From the NCBI GenBank assembly GCA_963931635.1, contig OZ007034.1:1302001-1366000 (forward strand): a DNA stretch of 64,000 nt. The letters are read 5' to 3'. The position numbers and the translations under genes were made by a program. Within the stretch, counting starts at the first letter, position 1. The number at the start of each line of letters is the position of its first letter. Source of the stretch: Caccoplasma sp905210875. Lineage in GTDB: Bacteria; Bacteroidota; Bacteroidia; Bacteroidales; UBA11471. Below, one piece after another: positions 17,453 to 26,265 of this stretch. The notes beneath the pieces are model-generated. The model saw only the letters and a list, made by a program, of their open reading frames with translations. It did no database searches and was not told the origin of the DNA.

Positions 17453-17493
17453 TTTGCAGAATTAATTGTATGATTTAATTTTGCGATTAAATC
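17453..17493 (+). promoter_or_regulatory. tetR promoter with overlapping palindromic operator
   Basis: -33 TTTG (17453-17456), 19-nt spacer, -7 TAATTTTG (17476-17483). The inverted repeat GATTTAAT-6 nt-ATTAAATC (17472-17493) straddles the -7 box and the expected start site. This is the size and placement of a TetR-family operator, so a bound repressor would block RNA polymerase. Another TATATTTG box lies at 17449-17456. Confidence 0.6.
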
Positions 17494-17520
17494 GAACGAT
17501 TAGTAAATTCCGACAGGAGA

Positions 17521-18141
17521 ATGAAGAACGAAGAGAAAAATACCGAGCAGGCCATACTTCAAGCCGCCGAGGCCCTGTTTCTGAAACAGGGTTTTGCACA
17601 GACCACCACCAAGCAGATTGCGCAGCAGGCCGGTTGCAACCAGGCGCTGGTGCATTACTACTTTCGCACTAAAGACAACCTTTTCGAGCGAATACTCGAA
17701 GAGAAGGTGCATTTTGTGGCCGATAATTTCATCGCCATCAATGCCGAGAGCATCTCGCTCGAAGAGCGCATCGAGAAGTTGGTCGAAGTGCATTTTACCC
17801 TCTTCAACTGTAATCCGCGGCTGGTGCCGTTTATCTTCACCGAACTTTTCTACGACGCCCGACGCCTCAGGCCGGTACTGGTGCAGATACGTCGCTATGC
17901 CACCGCGCTGTTTGCCCGCTTCGACGCCCTCCTGCAACAGGAGGCCCGGGCCGGACGCATACGCCCGGTTACGACACTCGACCTTGCTCTTACGATTATC
18001 TCGCTCGATGTGGCCCCCTTCATGCTGCGCCCGGTGGCACAGGAGGCCTGGGAACTGACCGACGAGCAGGCCGAGCAACTCCTCGTGGCCCGCAAGCGGG
18101 AGATTGTCGATACGCTCTTGTACAGCCTTGGTCTCCGCTGA
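17521..18141 (+). CDS. TetR/AcrR-family transcriptional regulator of the exporter operon
   Basis: 206 aa. The N-terminal helix-turn-helix reads ILQAAEALFLKQGFAQTTTKQIAQ and then AGCNQALVHYYFRTKDNLF (about residues 11-60), the standard TetR signature. The C-terminal helical domain (about 75-206) should bind a ligand and dimerise. It precedes tolC, hlyD and the ABC genes on the same strand with a 70-nt gap, matching the arrangement in which a TetR regulator controls YbhGFSR in enterobacteria. Autorepression is suggested by the palindrome in its promoter. The inducer is unknown. Confidence 0.9.
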   Translation: MKNEEKNTEQAILQAAEALFLKQGFAQTTTKQIAQQAGCNQALVHYYFRTKDNLFERILEEKVHFVADNFIAINAESISLEERIEKLVEVHFTLFNCNPRLVPFIFTELFYDARRLRPVLVQIRRYATALFARFDALLQQEARAGRIRPVTTLDLALTIISLDVAPFMLRPVAQEAWELTDEQAEQLLVARKREIVDTLLYSLGLR

Positions 18142-18211
18142 TCGCGTCTGCCACGGACGGTGATGTAAAAAACAGCTTTTTCGCAAATCAGAATAAATAC
18201 CAGTCAGGGAT

Positions 18212-19483
18212 ATGAAAAGCAGACAACTCGTTCTCGGTGTGATGTGTCTCTTCGTGGTGTTGCCCTGCCGGGCACAACTCACCATCGAGGAGTGCTACCG
18301 CAAGGCGCAGGCCAACTACCCGCTCATCAGGCAGTATGACCTTATCGAAAAAAGCCGGGCGTACCATCTGGCCAACGCCAACCGGGGCTATGTGCCGCAA
18401 ATTGCCTTCTCGGCCAAGGCCTCCTACCAGTCCGACGTTACCAAACTACCTTTCGCACCGGGGCAGCTCGACTTTCTGGGAGTGGAGATTCCCGTGCTGA
18501 GCAAAGACCAGTATGGCGTGTCGGTAGAGGTCGCGCAGACGATATGGGACGGCGGAGCCATTCGTGCCGGCAAGGAGCGTATCGAAGCCGAGGCCGAGGT
18601 GGAGAAGCGCCACACCGAGGTGTCGCTCTACCAGATAAACAACCGCATCAATCAGCTCTACTTCGGCATCCTGCTGGCCGACGCCCAACTGCGGCAGAAT
18701 GTTCTCTACCGCGAGGAGTTGGCACGCCGTTACAGGCAGGTCGAGTCGTGTGTCGAAAACGGCGTGGGTAACCAGGCCGACCTCGACGCCGTGAAGATAA
18801 CCCTTCTGCAAGCCGAGCAGAGCCGCATACAGTTTGAATACACACGCCGCAGCTATGTCGAGATGCTGGCACAGTTCATAGGCGAAGAGATAGACCCCGC
18901 CACCGAATTTGTACGGCCGGCTGTCGTGCCTGTGCCCGCCGGGATAGACCGACCCGAGCTGCGCTGGTACGATTCGCAGATAAAGCGTCTGCACGCACAG
19001 GACCGCTCCACGCAGGCCGGCCTGATGCCCAAACTGGGACTCTTCTTTACGGGCGGCTACGGCAAACCGGGTCTCGACATGCTCGAAAACAGCTTCTCGC
19101 CCTACTATGTGGCCGGCGTGAAGCTGTCGTGGAACGTGAGCAACTTCTATACCCGCCGCAACGACAAGCGTCGCATCGACAACGACATACGGGCCGTCGA
19201 ATTGCAGCGCGAGACCTTCCTTTTCAACATCGACCTCGACCTGGCGCAGAAGAGCAATGCCATGACACGAAATGTCGAACAGTTGCGCTACGACGACGAA
19301 ATCATCGCGTTGCGCCGTTCGGTCTGCCGGGCATCGGAGGCCAAGATGGCCAACGGCACCCTGTCGGGCACCGACTTCATGCGCGACGTAACAGCCGTAC
19401 AGATGGCTCAGCAGGAGAAAATCTTCCACGAAATCGAACTTCTGCTGTCGATGTATGAGATGAAATTCATAACCAATCGCTAA
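18212..19483 (+). CDS. TolC-family outer membrane efflux protein
   Basis: 423 aa with signal peptide (about 1-22, PCRA). Two repeated helical hairpins contain the family patterns LTIEECYRKAQANYPLIRQYDL, LYQINNRINQLYFGIL and NQADLDAVKITLLQAEQSRI. TolC-like trimers form the outer-membrane duct for tripartite exporters. The stop is 3 nt before the adaptor gene, so it is co-translated with the rest of the operon. Confidence 0.92.
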   Translation: MKSRQLVLGVMCLFVVLPCRAQLTIEECYRKAQANYPLIRQYDLIEKSRAYHLANANRGYVPQIAFSAKASYQSDVTKLPFAPGQLDFLGVEIPVLSKDQYGVSVEVAQTIWDGGAIRAGKERIEAEAEVEKRHTEVSLYQINNRINQLYFGILLADAQLRQNVLYREELARRYRQVESCVENGVGNQADLDAVKITLLQAEQSRIQFEYTRRSYVEMLAQFIGEEIDPATEFVRPAVVPVPAGIDRPELRWYDSQIKRLHAQDRSTQAGLMPKLGLFFTGGYGKPGLDMLENSFSPYYVAGVKLSWNVSNFYTRRNDKRRIDNDIRAVELQRETFLFNIDLDLAQKSNAMTRNVEQLRYDDEIIALRRSVCRASEAKMANGTLSGTDFMRDVTAVQMAQQEKIFHEIELLLSMYEMKFITNR

Positions 19484-19486
19484 GAT

Positions 19487-20401
19487 ATGAAACCCCTAAT
19501 CGTGAAAAGAGAGTTGCTGTGTCTGGGGGCGTTGCTGCTGCTGACACCCTCATGTGGCGACAAAAACGGAGGCTTCGATGCCTCGGGTGTGTTTGAGGCT
19601 ACCGAAGTGCTGGTGTCGGCACAGGGAGCGGGCGAGATTGTCGCGCTCGACGTTGCCGAGGGACAGATGGTCGAGGCCGGCACGCTGCTGGGCTGCATCG
19701 ACACCATGCAGTTGCACTGGCAGCGCGAACAGCTGAAAGCCAACAAGATGGCAGTCGACAGCCGGCAGTGCAACATACCGAAACAGTTGGCCTCGCTGCG
19801 GCAACAGCTGGCCACCCAGCAACGGGAGCGGACACGCTACGAGAAACTTGTGCAGTCGAACGCCGGAAACCGCAAGCAGCTCGACGACATCGACGCACAG
19901 ATAGCTTTGCTCGAAAAACAATTGGCCGCGCAGACCGAGACCCTCGAAAACTCCAATCGCAGCCTGCGTGGCGAGTCGCTCGCCCTCTCGGCACAGATAG
20001 CCCGGGTCGAAGACCTGATAGCCAAATGCCGCATCGAGAGTCCGCTGTCGGGAATGGTTCTGGCCAAGTATGCCGAGCCGGGCGAACTGGCCGTTCAGGG
20101 ACGGGCCCTTTTCAAGGTAGCCGACATCGAGAATCTCTTTCTCCGCGTCTATGTAACGGCCGACCAGCTTACCCGCATGACGATAGGAGAGCCGGTCGCC
20201 GTCTTTGCCGACGACGGCACATCGGACCGGCGTGAGTATGCCGGACAGGTCGTGTGGATTTCGGATAAGTCGGAGTTTACCCCCAAAACCATTCAGACCC
20301 GCAACGAGCGCGCCAACCTGGTCTATGCCGTGAAGGTCGCCGTGAAAAACGACGGCTACATCAAGCAGGGCATGTATGGCGAAATAAAACTCAATCGGTA
20401 A
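19487..20401 (+). CDS. HlyD/YbhG-like periplasmic adaptor (membrane fusion) lipoprotein
   Basis: 304 aa. Lipobox-like LTPSCGDK near residue 24 suggests a lipoprotein. The biotinyl-lipoyl halves flank a long coiled-coil hairpin (about 75-175, rich in Gln, Leu and Glu): ISAQGAGEIVALDV-type strand (VSAQGAGEIVALDV) and RIESPLSGMVLAKYAEPGELA. A C-terminal beta-barrel domain follows. It bridges the ABC permeases and TolC. It starts 3 nt after tolC. Confidence 0.92.
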   Translation: MKPLIVKRELLCLGALLLLTPSCGDKNGGFDASGVFEATEVLVSAQGAGEIVALDVAEGQMVEAGTLLGCIDTMQLHWQREQLKANKMAVDSRQCNIPKQLASLRQQLATQQRERTRYEKLVQSNAGNRKQLDDIDAQIALLEKQLAAQTETLENSNRSLRGESLALSAQIARVEDLIAKCRIESPLSGMVLAKYAEPGELAVQGRALFKVADIENLFLRVYVTADQLTRMTIGEPVAVFADDGTSDRREYAGQVVWISDKSEFTPKTIQTRNERANLVYAVKVAVKNDGYIKQGMYGEIKLNR

Positions 20402-20422
20402 ACCCATTCAGGAGGAGAGTCC

Positions 20423-21349
20423 ATGAATCGTGTATCGGCAACCGGCATCGGCAAATCATACGGCCCGGTAAAGGCCCTCGACGACATCTCGTTCGATGTG
20501 GCGCCGGGCGAAATATTCGGAATCATCGGTCCCGACGGTGCCGGGAAGACCACCCTTTTCCGTATTCTGACAACGTTGCTGACAGCCGATGCCGGCCGTG
20601 CTTCGGTGTGTGGACTCGATGTGGTGAAGGAGTATCGGGCCATTCGCTGCCGGGTGGGCTATATGCCCGGACGGTTCTCGCTGTACCGCGACCTGTCGGT
20701 CGAGGAGAATCTGCGCTTCTTTGCCTCGGTGTTCAATACCACGGTCGAGGCCAACTACCACCTCGTGGCCGACATTTACCGCCAACTCGCACCGTTCAGT
20801 ACCCGCAAAGCCGCCCAGCTGTCGGGTGGCATGAAACAGAAGCTCGCCCTCTGCTGCGCCCTGATACACAAGCCCGAGGTACTCTTTCTCGACGAGCCGA
20901 CAACCGGTGTCGACCCCGTGTCGCGGAAAGAGTTCTGGGAAATGCTTATGCGCCTGCGGGCCGACGGGCTCACCATTCTCGTGTCTACACCTTACATGGA
21001 CGAGGCATCGCTCTGCGACCGCATCGCCCTCATTCAGGCGGGCCGTTTCCTCAAAATCGAGACACCCCGCCGCATCGTTGCCGCCTATCCGCGAAAGATT
21101 TTTGCCGTCTCCTCATCGCGCATGCACGACCTGCTGCGCGACCTGCGAGCCTATGCACCGGTGGGCACGGCCTTCTCTTTCGGGGCGGCCTGCCATGTAA
21201 CTTTCGCTGCCGACGATTGCCCCGCGGCATTGGAGGCCTATCTCACGGCACGGGGCCACTCCTCGCTGCGGGTTGAGGAGATAGAGCCGACGGTCGAAGA
21301 CTGCTTTATGTTGTTGTCGAAAACTCCCGATGATGGAAAACGTGCATAA
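20423..21349 (+). CDS. ABC transporter ATP-binding protein, N-half of YbhF type
   Basis: 308 aa. Walker A GPDGAGKTT, signature LSGGMKQKLAL, Walker B VLFLDEPTTGVDP, followed by a drug-exporter C-terminal extension ending near EDCFML. It corresponds to the first nucleotide-binding domain of the fused E. coli YbhF. It starts 21 nt after hlyD behind a GGAGGAG-like ribosome site, and its 3' end overlaps the next ATPase gene by 20 nt. Confidence 0.92.
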   Translation: MNRVSATGIGKSYGPVKALDDISFDVAPGEIFGIIGPDGAGKTTLFRILTTLLTADAGRASVCGLDVVKEYRAIRCRVGYMPGRFSLYRDLSVEENLRFFASVFNTTVEANYHLVADIYRQLAPFSTRKAAQLSGGMKQKLALCCALIHKPEVLFLDEPTTGVDPVSRKEFWEMLMRLRADGLTILVSTPYMDEASLCDRIALIQAGRFLKIETPRRIVAAYPRKIFAVSSSRMHDLLRDLRAYAPVGTAFSFGAACHVTFAADDCPAALEAYLTARGHSSLRVEEIEPTVEDCFMLLSKTPDDGKRA

Positions 21350-22085
21350 TCCTGTGATAAGGGCCGTAGGGCTGACCAAGCGGTTTGGCGATTTCACGGC
21401 CGTCGACCACATCTCGTTCGAGGTGTCGGCCGGAGAGATTTTCGGTTTCCTCGGGGCCAACGGCGCCGGGAAGACCACGGCCATGCGCATGCTGTGCGGA
21501 CTGAGCCGCCCCACCGAGGGGGAGGGCTTTGTGGCCGGATACGACATTGCCCGCCAATCCGAAGCGGTGAAGAAGAACATCGGCTACATGAGTCAGAAAT
21601 TCTCTCTCTACGAAGATCTCAAAGTATGGGAAAACCTGCGTCTCTTCGGCGGCATCTACGGCATGAAGGAGCGGGAGATAAAGTCGAAGACCGAACGCAT
21701 CCTGCACGAGCTCGGGTTGGAACAGGAGCGCAACACGCCGGTCAGATCGCTCCCCCTGGGCTGGAAACAGAAACTGGCCTTCTCGGTGTCGATATTCCAC
21801 GACCCCAAGGTTGTCTTTCTCGACGAGCCCACCGGCGGGGTCGACCCCGTTACGCGCCGCCAGTTCTGGGGCATGATATATGAGGCGGCCGGGCGGGGCA
21901 TTACCGTTTTTGTAACCACGCACTATATGGACGAGGCCGAGTATTGCGACCGCGTGTCGATGATGGTCGACGGCCGCATCGAGGCGCTCGACGCGCCGGC
22001 CCGCCTGCGCCGGCAGTTTGGCGTCGATACGATGGACGAGGTCTTCCGCCGTCTCGCGCGGCGGGCCACCCGCAAAGGAGATTGA
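21330..22085 (+). CDS. ABC transporter ATP-binding protein, C-half of YbhF type
   Basis: 251 aa. Walker A GANGAGKTT, Walker B VVFLDEPTGGVDP and an H-loop TTHYMDEAEYCDR. The signature loop is LPLGWKQKLA instead of LSGGQ, as I recall for the second domain of YbhF. With the preceding gene it should form a heterodimer with one canonical and one atypical site. It overlaps the upstream gene by 20 nt and ends 3 nt before the first permease. Confidence 0.92.
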   Translation: MMENVHNPVIRAVGLTKRFGDFTAVDHISFEVSAGEIFGFLGANGAGKTTAMRMLCGLSRPTEGEGFVAGYDIARQSEAVKKNIGYMSQKFSLYEDLKVWENLRLFGGIYGMKEREIKSKTERILHELGLEQERNTPVRSLPLGWKQKLAFSVSIFHDPKVVFLDEPTGGVDPVTRRQFWGMIYEAAGRGITVFVTTHYMDEAEYCDRVSMMVDGRIEALDAPARLRRQFGVDTMDEVFRRLARRATRKGD

Positions 22086-22088
22086 GTC

Positions 22089-23198
22089 ATGAGACAGTTC
22101 TGGGTATTTGTAGTCAAGGAGTTTTACCACATTGTGCGCGACCGTCGCACGATGCTTATCCTGCTGGGCATACCGGTGGCACAGATTCTGCTCTTCGGCT
22201 TTGCCATCACCTCCGAGGTGAAAGATGTGCAGGTGGCGGTCTACGACCCGTCGAGAGATGCCGTCACCCGGCAGATAACCGAACAGATTGCGGCCAGTAC
22301 CTATTTCGTCGTTGTCGAGATGCTCGACGATGCCTCCCGCATCAACGACATCTTCAAGTACGGACGCATCAATCTGGTTATTGTCTTCGGCGAGAATTTT
22401 GCCGAGAATCTGCAACACACGGGCGAAGCCGCCGTGCAACTTATTGCCGACGGCACCGAACCCAACCAGGCCTCGCTCATCGTGAACTATATCGAAGGTA
22501 TTCTTGCTTCCTATGCCCGCTCGGCCATGCCGGCCGCTACGGCGCCGCCCTTCACCATACAGCCCGAGGTGAAGATGCTCTACAACCCGCAGTTGCAGAG
22601 CTCCTACTATTTCGTGCCGGGAATCATGGGGCTCATCTTGTTGCAGATATGCGCCATGATGACCTCGATAGCCATCGTGCGGGAAAAGGAGACGGGAACC
22701 ATGGAGGTGTTGCTTGTCTCGCCCATGAAGCCCATCTACATCATTCTCTCGAAGTCGGTACCCTATCTGGTTCTGTCGATGGTCAATCTGGCCACCATAC
22801 TGCTACTCTCGGTCTTTGTGCTCCATGTGCCGGTAGCCGGCAGTCTCTTTACGCTCCTGCTCCTCTCGCTTGTCTACATCTTTCTCTCGCTCTCGCTCGG
22901 GCTCTTCATCTCTACGATGGTCGATACGCAGATGGCTGCCATACTGGTGTCGGGCATGGGGCTAATGATGCCCACCATGCTGCTCTCGGGACTTATTTTC
23001 CCCATCGAGAGCATGCCTGCGGTCTTGCAGTGGGTATCGGCCGTGGTACCGGCACGCTGGTATGTCGAGGCTATGAAGAAGATCATGGTGCAGGGTGTGG
23101 GCATCGAGTATGTCCTTACCGAACTGGGAATCCTGACGGGTATGGCGACGGTACTCGTGGTGCTGAGTCTGAAAAAATTTAATGTCCGTCTAAACTGA
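22089..23198 (+). CDS. ABC-2 type permease (YbhS-like)
   Basis: 369 aa. Topology: one N-terminal membrane helix (about 20-45), a large extracytoplasmic domain (about 45-170), then five C-terminal membrane helices. Family motifs include VAIYDPS-like VAVYDPSRDAVTRQI and IVREKETGTMEVLLVSPM. It pairs with the next permease and the two ATPases. 6 nt separate it from the second permease. Confidence 0.92.
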   Translation: MRQFWVFVVKEFYHIVRDRRTMLILLGIPVAQILLFGFAITSEVKDVQVAVYDPSRDAVTRQITEQIAASTYFVVVEMLDDASRINDIFKYGRINLVIVFGENFAENLQHTGEAAVQLIADGTEPNQASLIVNYIEGILASYARSAMPAATAPPFTIQPEVKMLYNPQLQSSYYFVPGIMGLILLQICAMMTSIAIVREKETGTMEVLLVSPMKPIYIILSKSVPYLVLSMVNLATILLLSVFVLHVPVAGSLFTLLLLSLVYIFLSLSLGLFISTMVDTQMAAILVSGMGLMMPTMLLSGLIFPIESMPAVLQWVSAVVPARWYVEAMKKIMVQGVGIEYVLTELGILTGMATVLVVLSLKKFNVRLN

Positions 23199-23204
23199 GC
23201 GCTC

Positions 23205-24308
23205 ATGTTGAAGTTCTTGATAGAAAAAGAGTTTAAGCAGCTGTCTCGCGACAAGGTGATACCCCGCCTCATCGTCATGCTCACCCTGCTGGTGATGTTT
23301 GTCTTCCCGTGGGCGGCCGACCAGGAGATAAAGAACGTGAAGCTCCATGTGGTAGACCGCGACCGTTCCACCCTCTCGGAACGGCTGGTGCAGAAGGTGG
23401 TCTCTTCGGGCTATTTCCGGCTCTCCGGCTCATCGGCTTCATACGACGGGGCCATGCCGGCTGTCGAGCGGGGCGATGCCGACATGATTATGGAGATACC
23501 CTCGGGCTTTGAGCGCGACCTGATGCGGGGCGAGACGGGCCGTCTCCTCCTGGCCGCCAACGCGGTGAACGGGACCAAGGGCGGACTGGCCACGTCGTAC
23601 ATGACGGCGATTGTGGCTGACTATTCGGCCGATTTGCGGGCCGAGAACGGACTTCCGGCTCTCTCGTCGGTCTTCAAGGTGGAGTCGTCTTTCCGCTTTA
23701 ACCCGCGGCTCGATTACAAGGTTTTCATGCTACCGGCACTCATGGTCATGCTCATGACTCTACTGGCCGGTTTCCTGCCGGCCCTCAATATCGTGGCCGA
23801 GAAGGAGTCGGGCACGATAGAACAAATCAACGTAACTCCCGTGCCCAAGACACTCTTTGTGCTGGCCAAACTCATTCCCTATTGGATTATCGGTTTTGTC
23901 GTACTCTCGCTCTGCATGGCTCTCGCGGCACTTGTTTATGGCATTTACCCCACGGGCAGCCTGCTGACCATCTATCTCTTTACCACGGTCTATATCTGGC
24001 TGGTATCGGGCATGGGGCTGGTCATCTCCAACTACTCCGATACCATACAGCAGGCCATGTTTGTGATGTTTTTCTTCATCATGGTCTTTATTCTCATGAG
24101 CGGATTGTTTACCCCCGTGTCGAGTATGCCGCAATGGGCACAGGTAATAACGGCCATCAACCCGTTGAAATATTTCATGCAGGTCATGCGGCAGGTCTAT
24201 CTCAAAGGCAGCGGTTTCATGGAACTGCTCCCGCAGTTTTTTGCACTCTGCACCTTTGCCGTGGTACTGAGTGTGTGGGCTGTTGTCAGTTATAAGAAGA
24301 GTGCCTGA
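23205..24308 (+). CDS. ABC-2 type permease (YbhR-like)
   Basis: 367 aa with the same topology as its neighbour: N-terminal helix (about 20-40), extracytoplasmic loop (about 40-170), five membrane segments. Motif VAEKESGTIEQINVTPV is typical of this group. It completes a TetR-TolC-HlyD-ATPase-ATPase-permease-permease operon. Likely exports drugs, dyes or lipidic compounds; the substrate cannot be read from the sequence. Confidence 0.92.
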   Translation: MLKFLIEKEFKQLSRDKVIPRLIVMLTLLVMFVFPWAADQEIKNVKLHVVDRDRSTLSERLVQKVVSSGYFRLSGSSASYDGAMPAVERGDADMIMEIPSGFERDLMRGETGRLLLAANAVNGTKGGLATSYMTAIVADYSADLRAENGLPALSSVFKVESSFRFNPRLDYKVFMLPALMVMLMTLLAGFLPALNIVAEKESGTIEQINVTPVPKTLFVLAKLIPYWIIGFVVLSLCMALAALVYGIYPTGSLLTIYLFTTVYIWLVSGMGLVISNYSDTIQQAMFVMFFFIMVFILMSGLFTPVSSMPQWAQVITAINPLKYFMQVMRQVYLKGSGFMELLPQFFALCTFAVVLSVWAVVSYKKSA

Positions 24309-24336
24309 ATCTCGGTATATGGACAACTATCATGCG

Positions 24337-24375
24337 CTGCGGCGGGAAAAGTTTTTTATGCTTTTCCCGCCGCAG
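24337..24375. terminator. bidirectional terminator between convergent operons
   Basis: Perfect 15-bp stem CTGCGGCGGGAAAAG / CTTTTCCCGCCGCAG with a T-rich 9-nt loop, lying between the exporter operon and the argH operon. Confidence 0.8.
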
Positions 24376-24397
24376 TCGTTGGATATAGATGAAAATT

Positions 24398-24895
24398 TTA
24401 CCGGGTGATGAGGTAGCCGGTCGAGGTGTAGGTTACCTGATAGGAGGTCAGTCCGTATTTCTTTTCCTGGGCACGGCCCGAGAGGGGTTGCCCGTAGCCG
24501 TTGAATACGTCGTAGGTCGAGCCGCAAGCTTTGCACACGGCTATGCCGGCTTCTTCGTCGATGGTTACCTGCACGTTGCTTTTGCACTCTATGGGGCAGG
24601 CCATGTCGTAGGCAAGGAGTTGGTTGTTGAGGCCGCCGATGAGCAGTACGCCACCGAACCCTGTATAGCTGTTGGCCGGCCAGGAGAAACCTTTGGGCAG
24701 CGAGTTCTTGACAAAGGTCTGCCACTCCATGTACCCGTGTACGCCGTAGACGCTCCATTGGGCCGCGTATATCTCTATGTGTACGGGGCGGGCGGGCAGT
24801 CGCTGGTCGTCGTAGTTGTCGCACCCCGACAGGAGGTACGACATGGCGAGCAGCAAGCAACAGAGCAGGTGACGGGCGACGTTGCGGTGTGACAT
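24398..24895 (-). CDS. Rieske-like lipoprotein with four cysteines in place of the 2Cys-2His ligand set
   Basis: 165 aa lipoprotein, lipobox LLSGCDN (Cys25). The C-terminal half resembles a Rieske fold: DMACPIEC (Cys100, Cys104) and CKACGSTYDVFNG (Cys121, Cys124) followed by GQPLSGRA, which corresponds to the CxH ... CxxHGSxFD ... GP loop of Rieske proteins. Both histidine positions appear replaced by cysteine, so the site would bind a mononuclear Fe or Zn rather than a classical 2Fe-2S cluster; this is inference. It is the last gene after argH (15-nt gap). Function unknown. Confidence 0.7.
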   Translation of the reverse strand: MSHRNVARHLLCCLLLAMSYLLSGCDNYDDQRLPARPVHIEIYAAQWSVYGVHGYMEWQTFVKNSLPKGFSWPANSYTGFGGVLLIGGLNNQLLAYDMACPIECKSNVQVTIDEEAGIAVCKACGSTYDVFNGYGQPLSGRAQEKKYGLTSYQVTYTSTGYLITR

Positions 24896-24910
24896 GGTGC
24901 GAGACTGTTT

Positions 24911-26251
24911 TTAGCGGCCCAGCAGGGCGTTGAAAGCCGATTGGGTTTTCTCGAAATCGAAACTCTCTACAATCTGCTTTTCGAGTGAGGCAATCTGCTC
25001 GTTGCAGAGGTTCCCGATGCTGCCTTCGTGGGTGTGGTGCAAATTCTTGTCGGGGGTGAAGTCGCCGGCCTCGATGCGCAGCCCCACCTGCTTGTAGGCA
25101 TCGCGGAAGGGGGTACCTGCGAGGGTGAGGCGGTTTACCTCTTCGACGCTGAATATGGGGTCGTATCGTTTGTCGTCGAGTATGTGTTCGTTGACGGTGA
25201 TGCGGCTCATCATTTGGTCGACCATGTGCAGGCAGTCTTTCAGTTCGTCAAACGAGGGGAGGAATACCTCCTTGATGATTTGCAGGTCGCGGAAGTAGCC
25301 CGACGGCAGGTTGTTGGCGATAAGGGTGATTTGGTAAGGCAGCGCCTGTATTTTGTTGCACTTGGCTCGTGTGAGCTCGAATACGTCTGGGTTTTTCTTA
25401 TGGGGCATGATGCTCGACCCCGTGGTGTAGGCGTCGGGCAGCTTGATGAAGCCGAAGTTCTGCGAATTGAACAGGCAGGCGTCGAAGGCCAGTTTGGAGA
25501 GGGTGGCGGCGATGGAGGCCAGGGCCGAGGCTACGATGCGTTCGGTCTTTCCGCGGCCCATCTGGGCGTAGACCACGTTGTAGTTCATCGAGTCGAAGCC
25601 CAGCAACTGCGTGGTGAGGCTGCGGTTGAGGGGAAACGACGAGCCGTAGCCGGCAGCTGAACCCAGCGGGTTGCGGTTGCTCACCCGGTAGGCGGCCTGT
25701 AACACGGTGAGGTCGTCGACGAGGCTCTCGGCATAGGCACCGAACCATAGTCCGAACGATGAGGGCATGGCTACTTGCAGGTGGGTGTAGCCCGGCATGA
25801 GTACCGCCTTGTATTTCTCGCTTTGGGCAATGAGGGTGGCAAAGAGCCGGTCGGTAAGTTCGACGATTTGTTGCAGTGCCGACCGTATGAAGAGTTTCAA
25901 GTCGACCAGCACCTGGTCGTTGCGGCTGCGGCCGCTGTGTATCTTCTTGCCGATGTCGCCCAGCCGGCGGGTGAGCATGAGCTCGACCTGCGAATGTACA
26001 TCTTCGACCCCGTCTTCGATGACGAATTGTCCCGCCTCGGCCACGGCGTAGATGCTGCGCAACTCGGCGGTGAGTGCATCGAGTTCGTCGCGGGTGAGGA
26101 GCCCGATGCTTTCGAGCATCGTGATGTGGGCTATGGAGCCGAGTATGTCGTAGGGGGCGAGGTAGAGGTCCATTTCACGGTCGCGCCCCACAGTGAAGCG
26201 GTCGATGTCGGCATCGACCTGAACGTTCTTTTCCCAAAGTTTCTGTGCCAT
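24911..26251 (-). CDS. argH: argininosuccinate lyase
   Basis: 446 aa. The fumarase/aspartase-superfamily signature TGSSIMPHKKNPD carries the catalytic serine loop, and HSGRSRNDQV is the argininosuccinate-specific block. It cleaves argininosuccinate to arginine and fumarate, the last step of arginine synthesis, in the cytoplasm. It follows the SRPBCC gene by 14 nt in an operon with pyrE. No other arginine gene is in the window. Confidence 0.97.
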   Translation of the reverse strand: MAQKLWEKNVQVDADIDRFTVGRDREMDLYLAPYDILGSIAHITMLESIGLLTRDELDALTAELRSIYAVAEAGQFVIEDGVEDVHSQVELMLTRRLGDIGKKIHSGRSRNDQVLVDLKLFIRSALQQIVELTDRLFATLIAQSEKYKAVLMPGYTHLQVAMPSSFGLWFGAYAESLVDDLTVLQAAYRVSNRNPLGSAAGYGSSFPLNRSLTTQLLGFDSMNYNVVYAQMGRGKTERIVASALASIAATLSKLAFDACLFNSQNFGFIKLPDAYTTGSSIMPHKKNPDVFELTRAKCNKIQALPYQITLIANNLPSGYFRDLQIIKEVFLPSFDELKDCLHMVDQMMSRITVNEHILDDKRYDPIFSVEEVNRLTLAGTPFRDAYKQVGLRIEAGDFTPDKNLHHTHEGSIGNLCNEQIASLEKQIVESFDFEKTQSAFNALLGR

Positions 26252-26265
26252 GTCGTCGGTTGCTT

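Larger units (their letters stand above)
17169..17520. other. divergent intergenic region between tRNA-Leu and the tetR gene
   Basis: 352 nt without coding sequence. It contains the tRNA promoter (minus) and the tetR promoter/operator (plus), listed separately. The 17306-17440 stretch holds nothing else I can identify. Confidence 0.6.
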
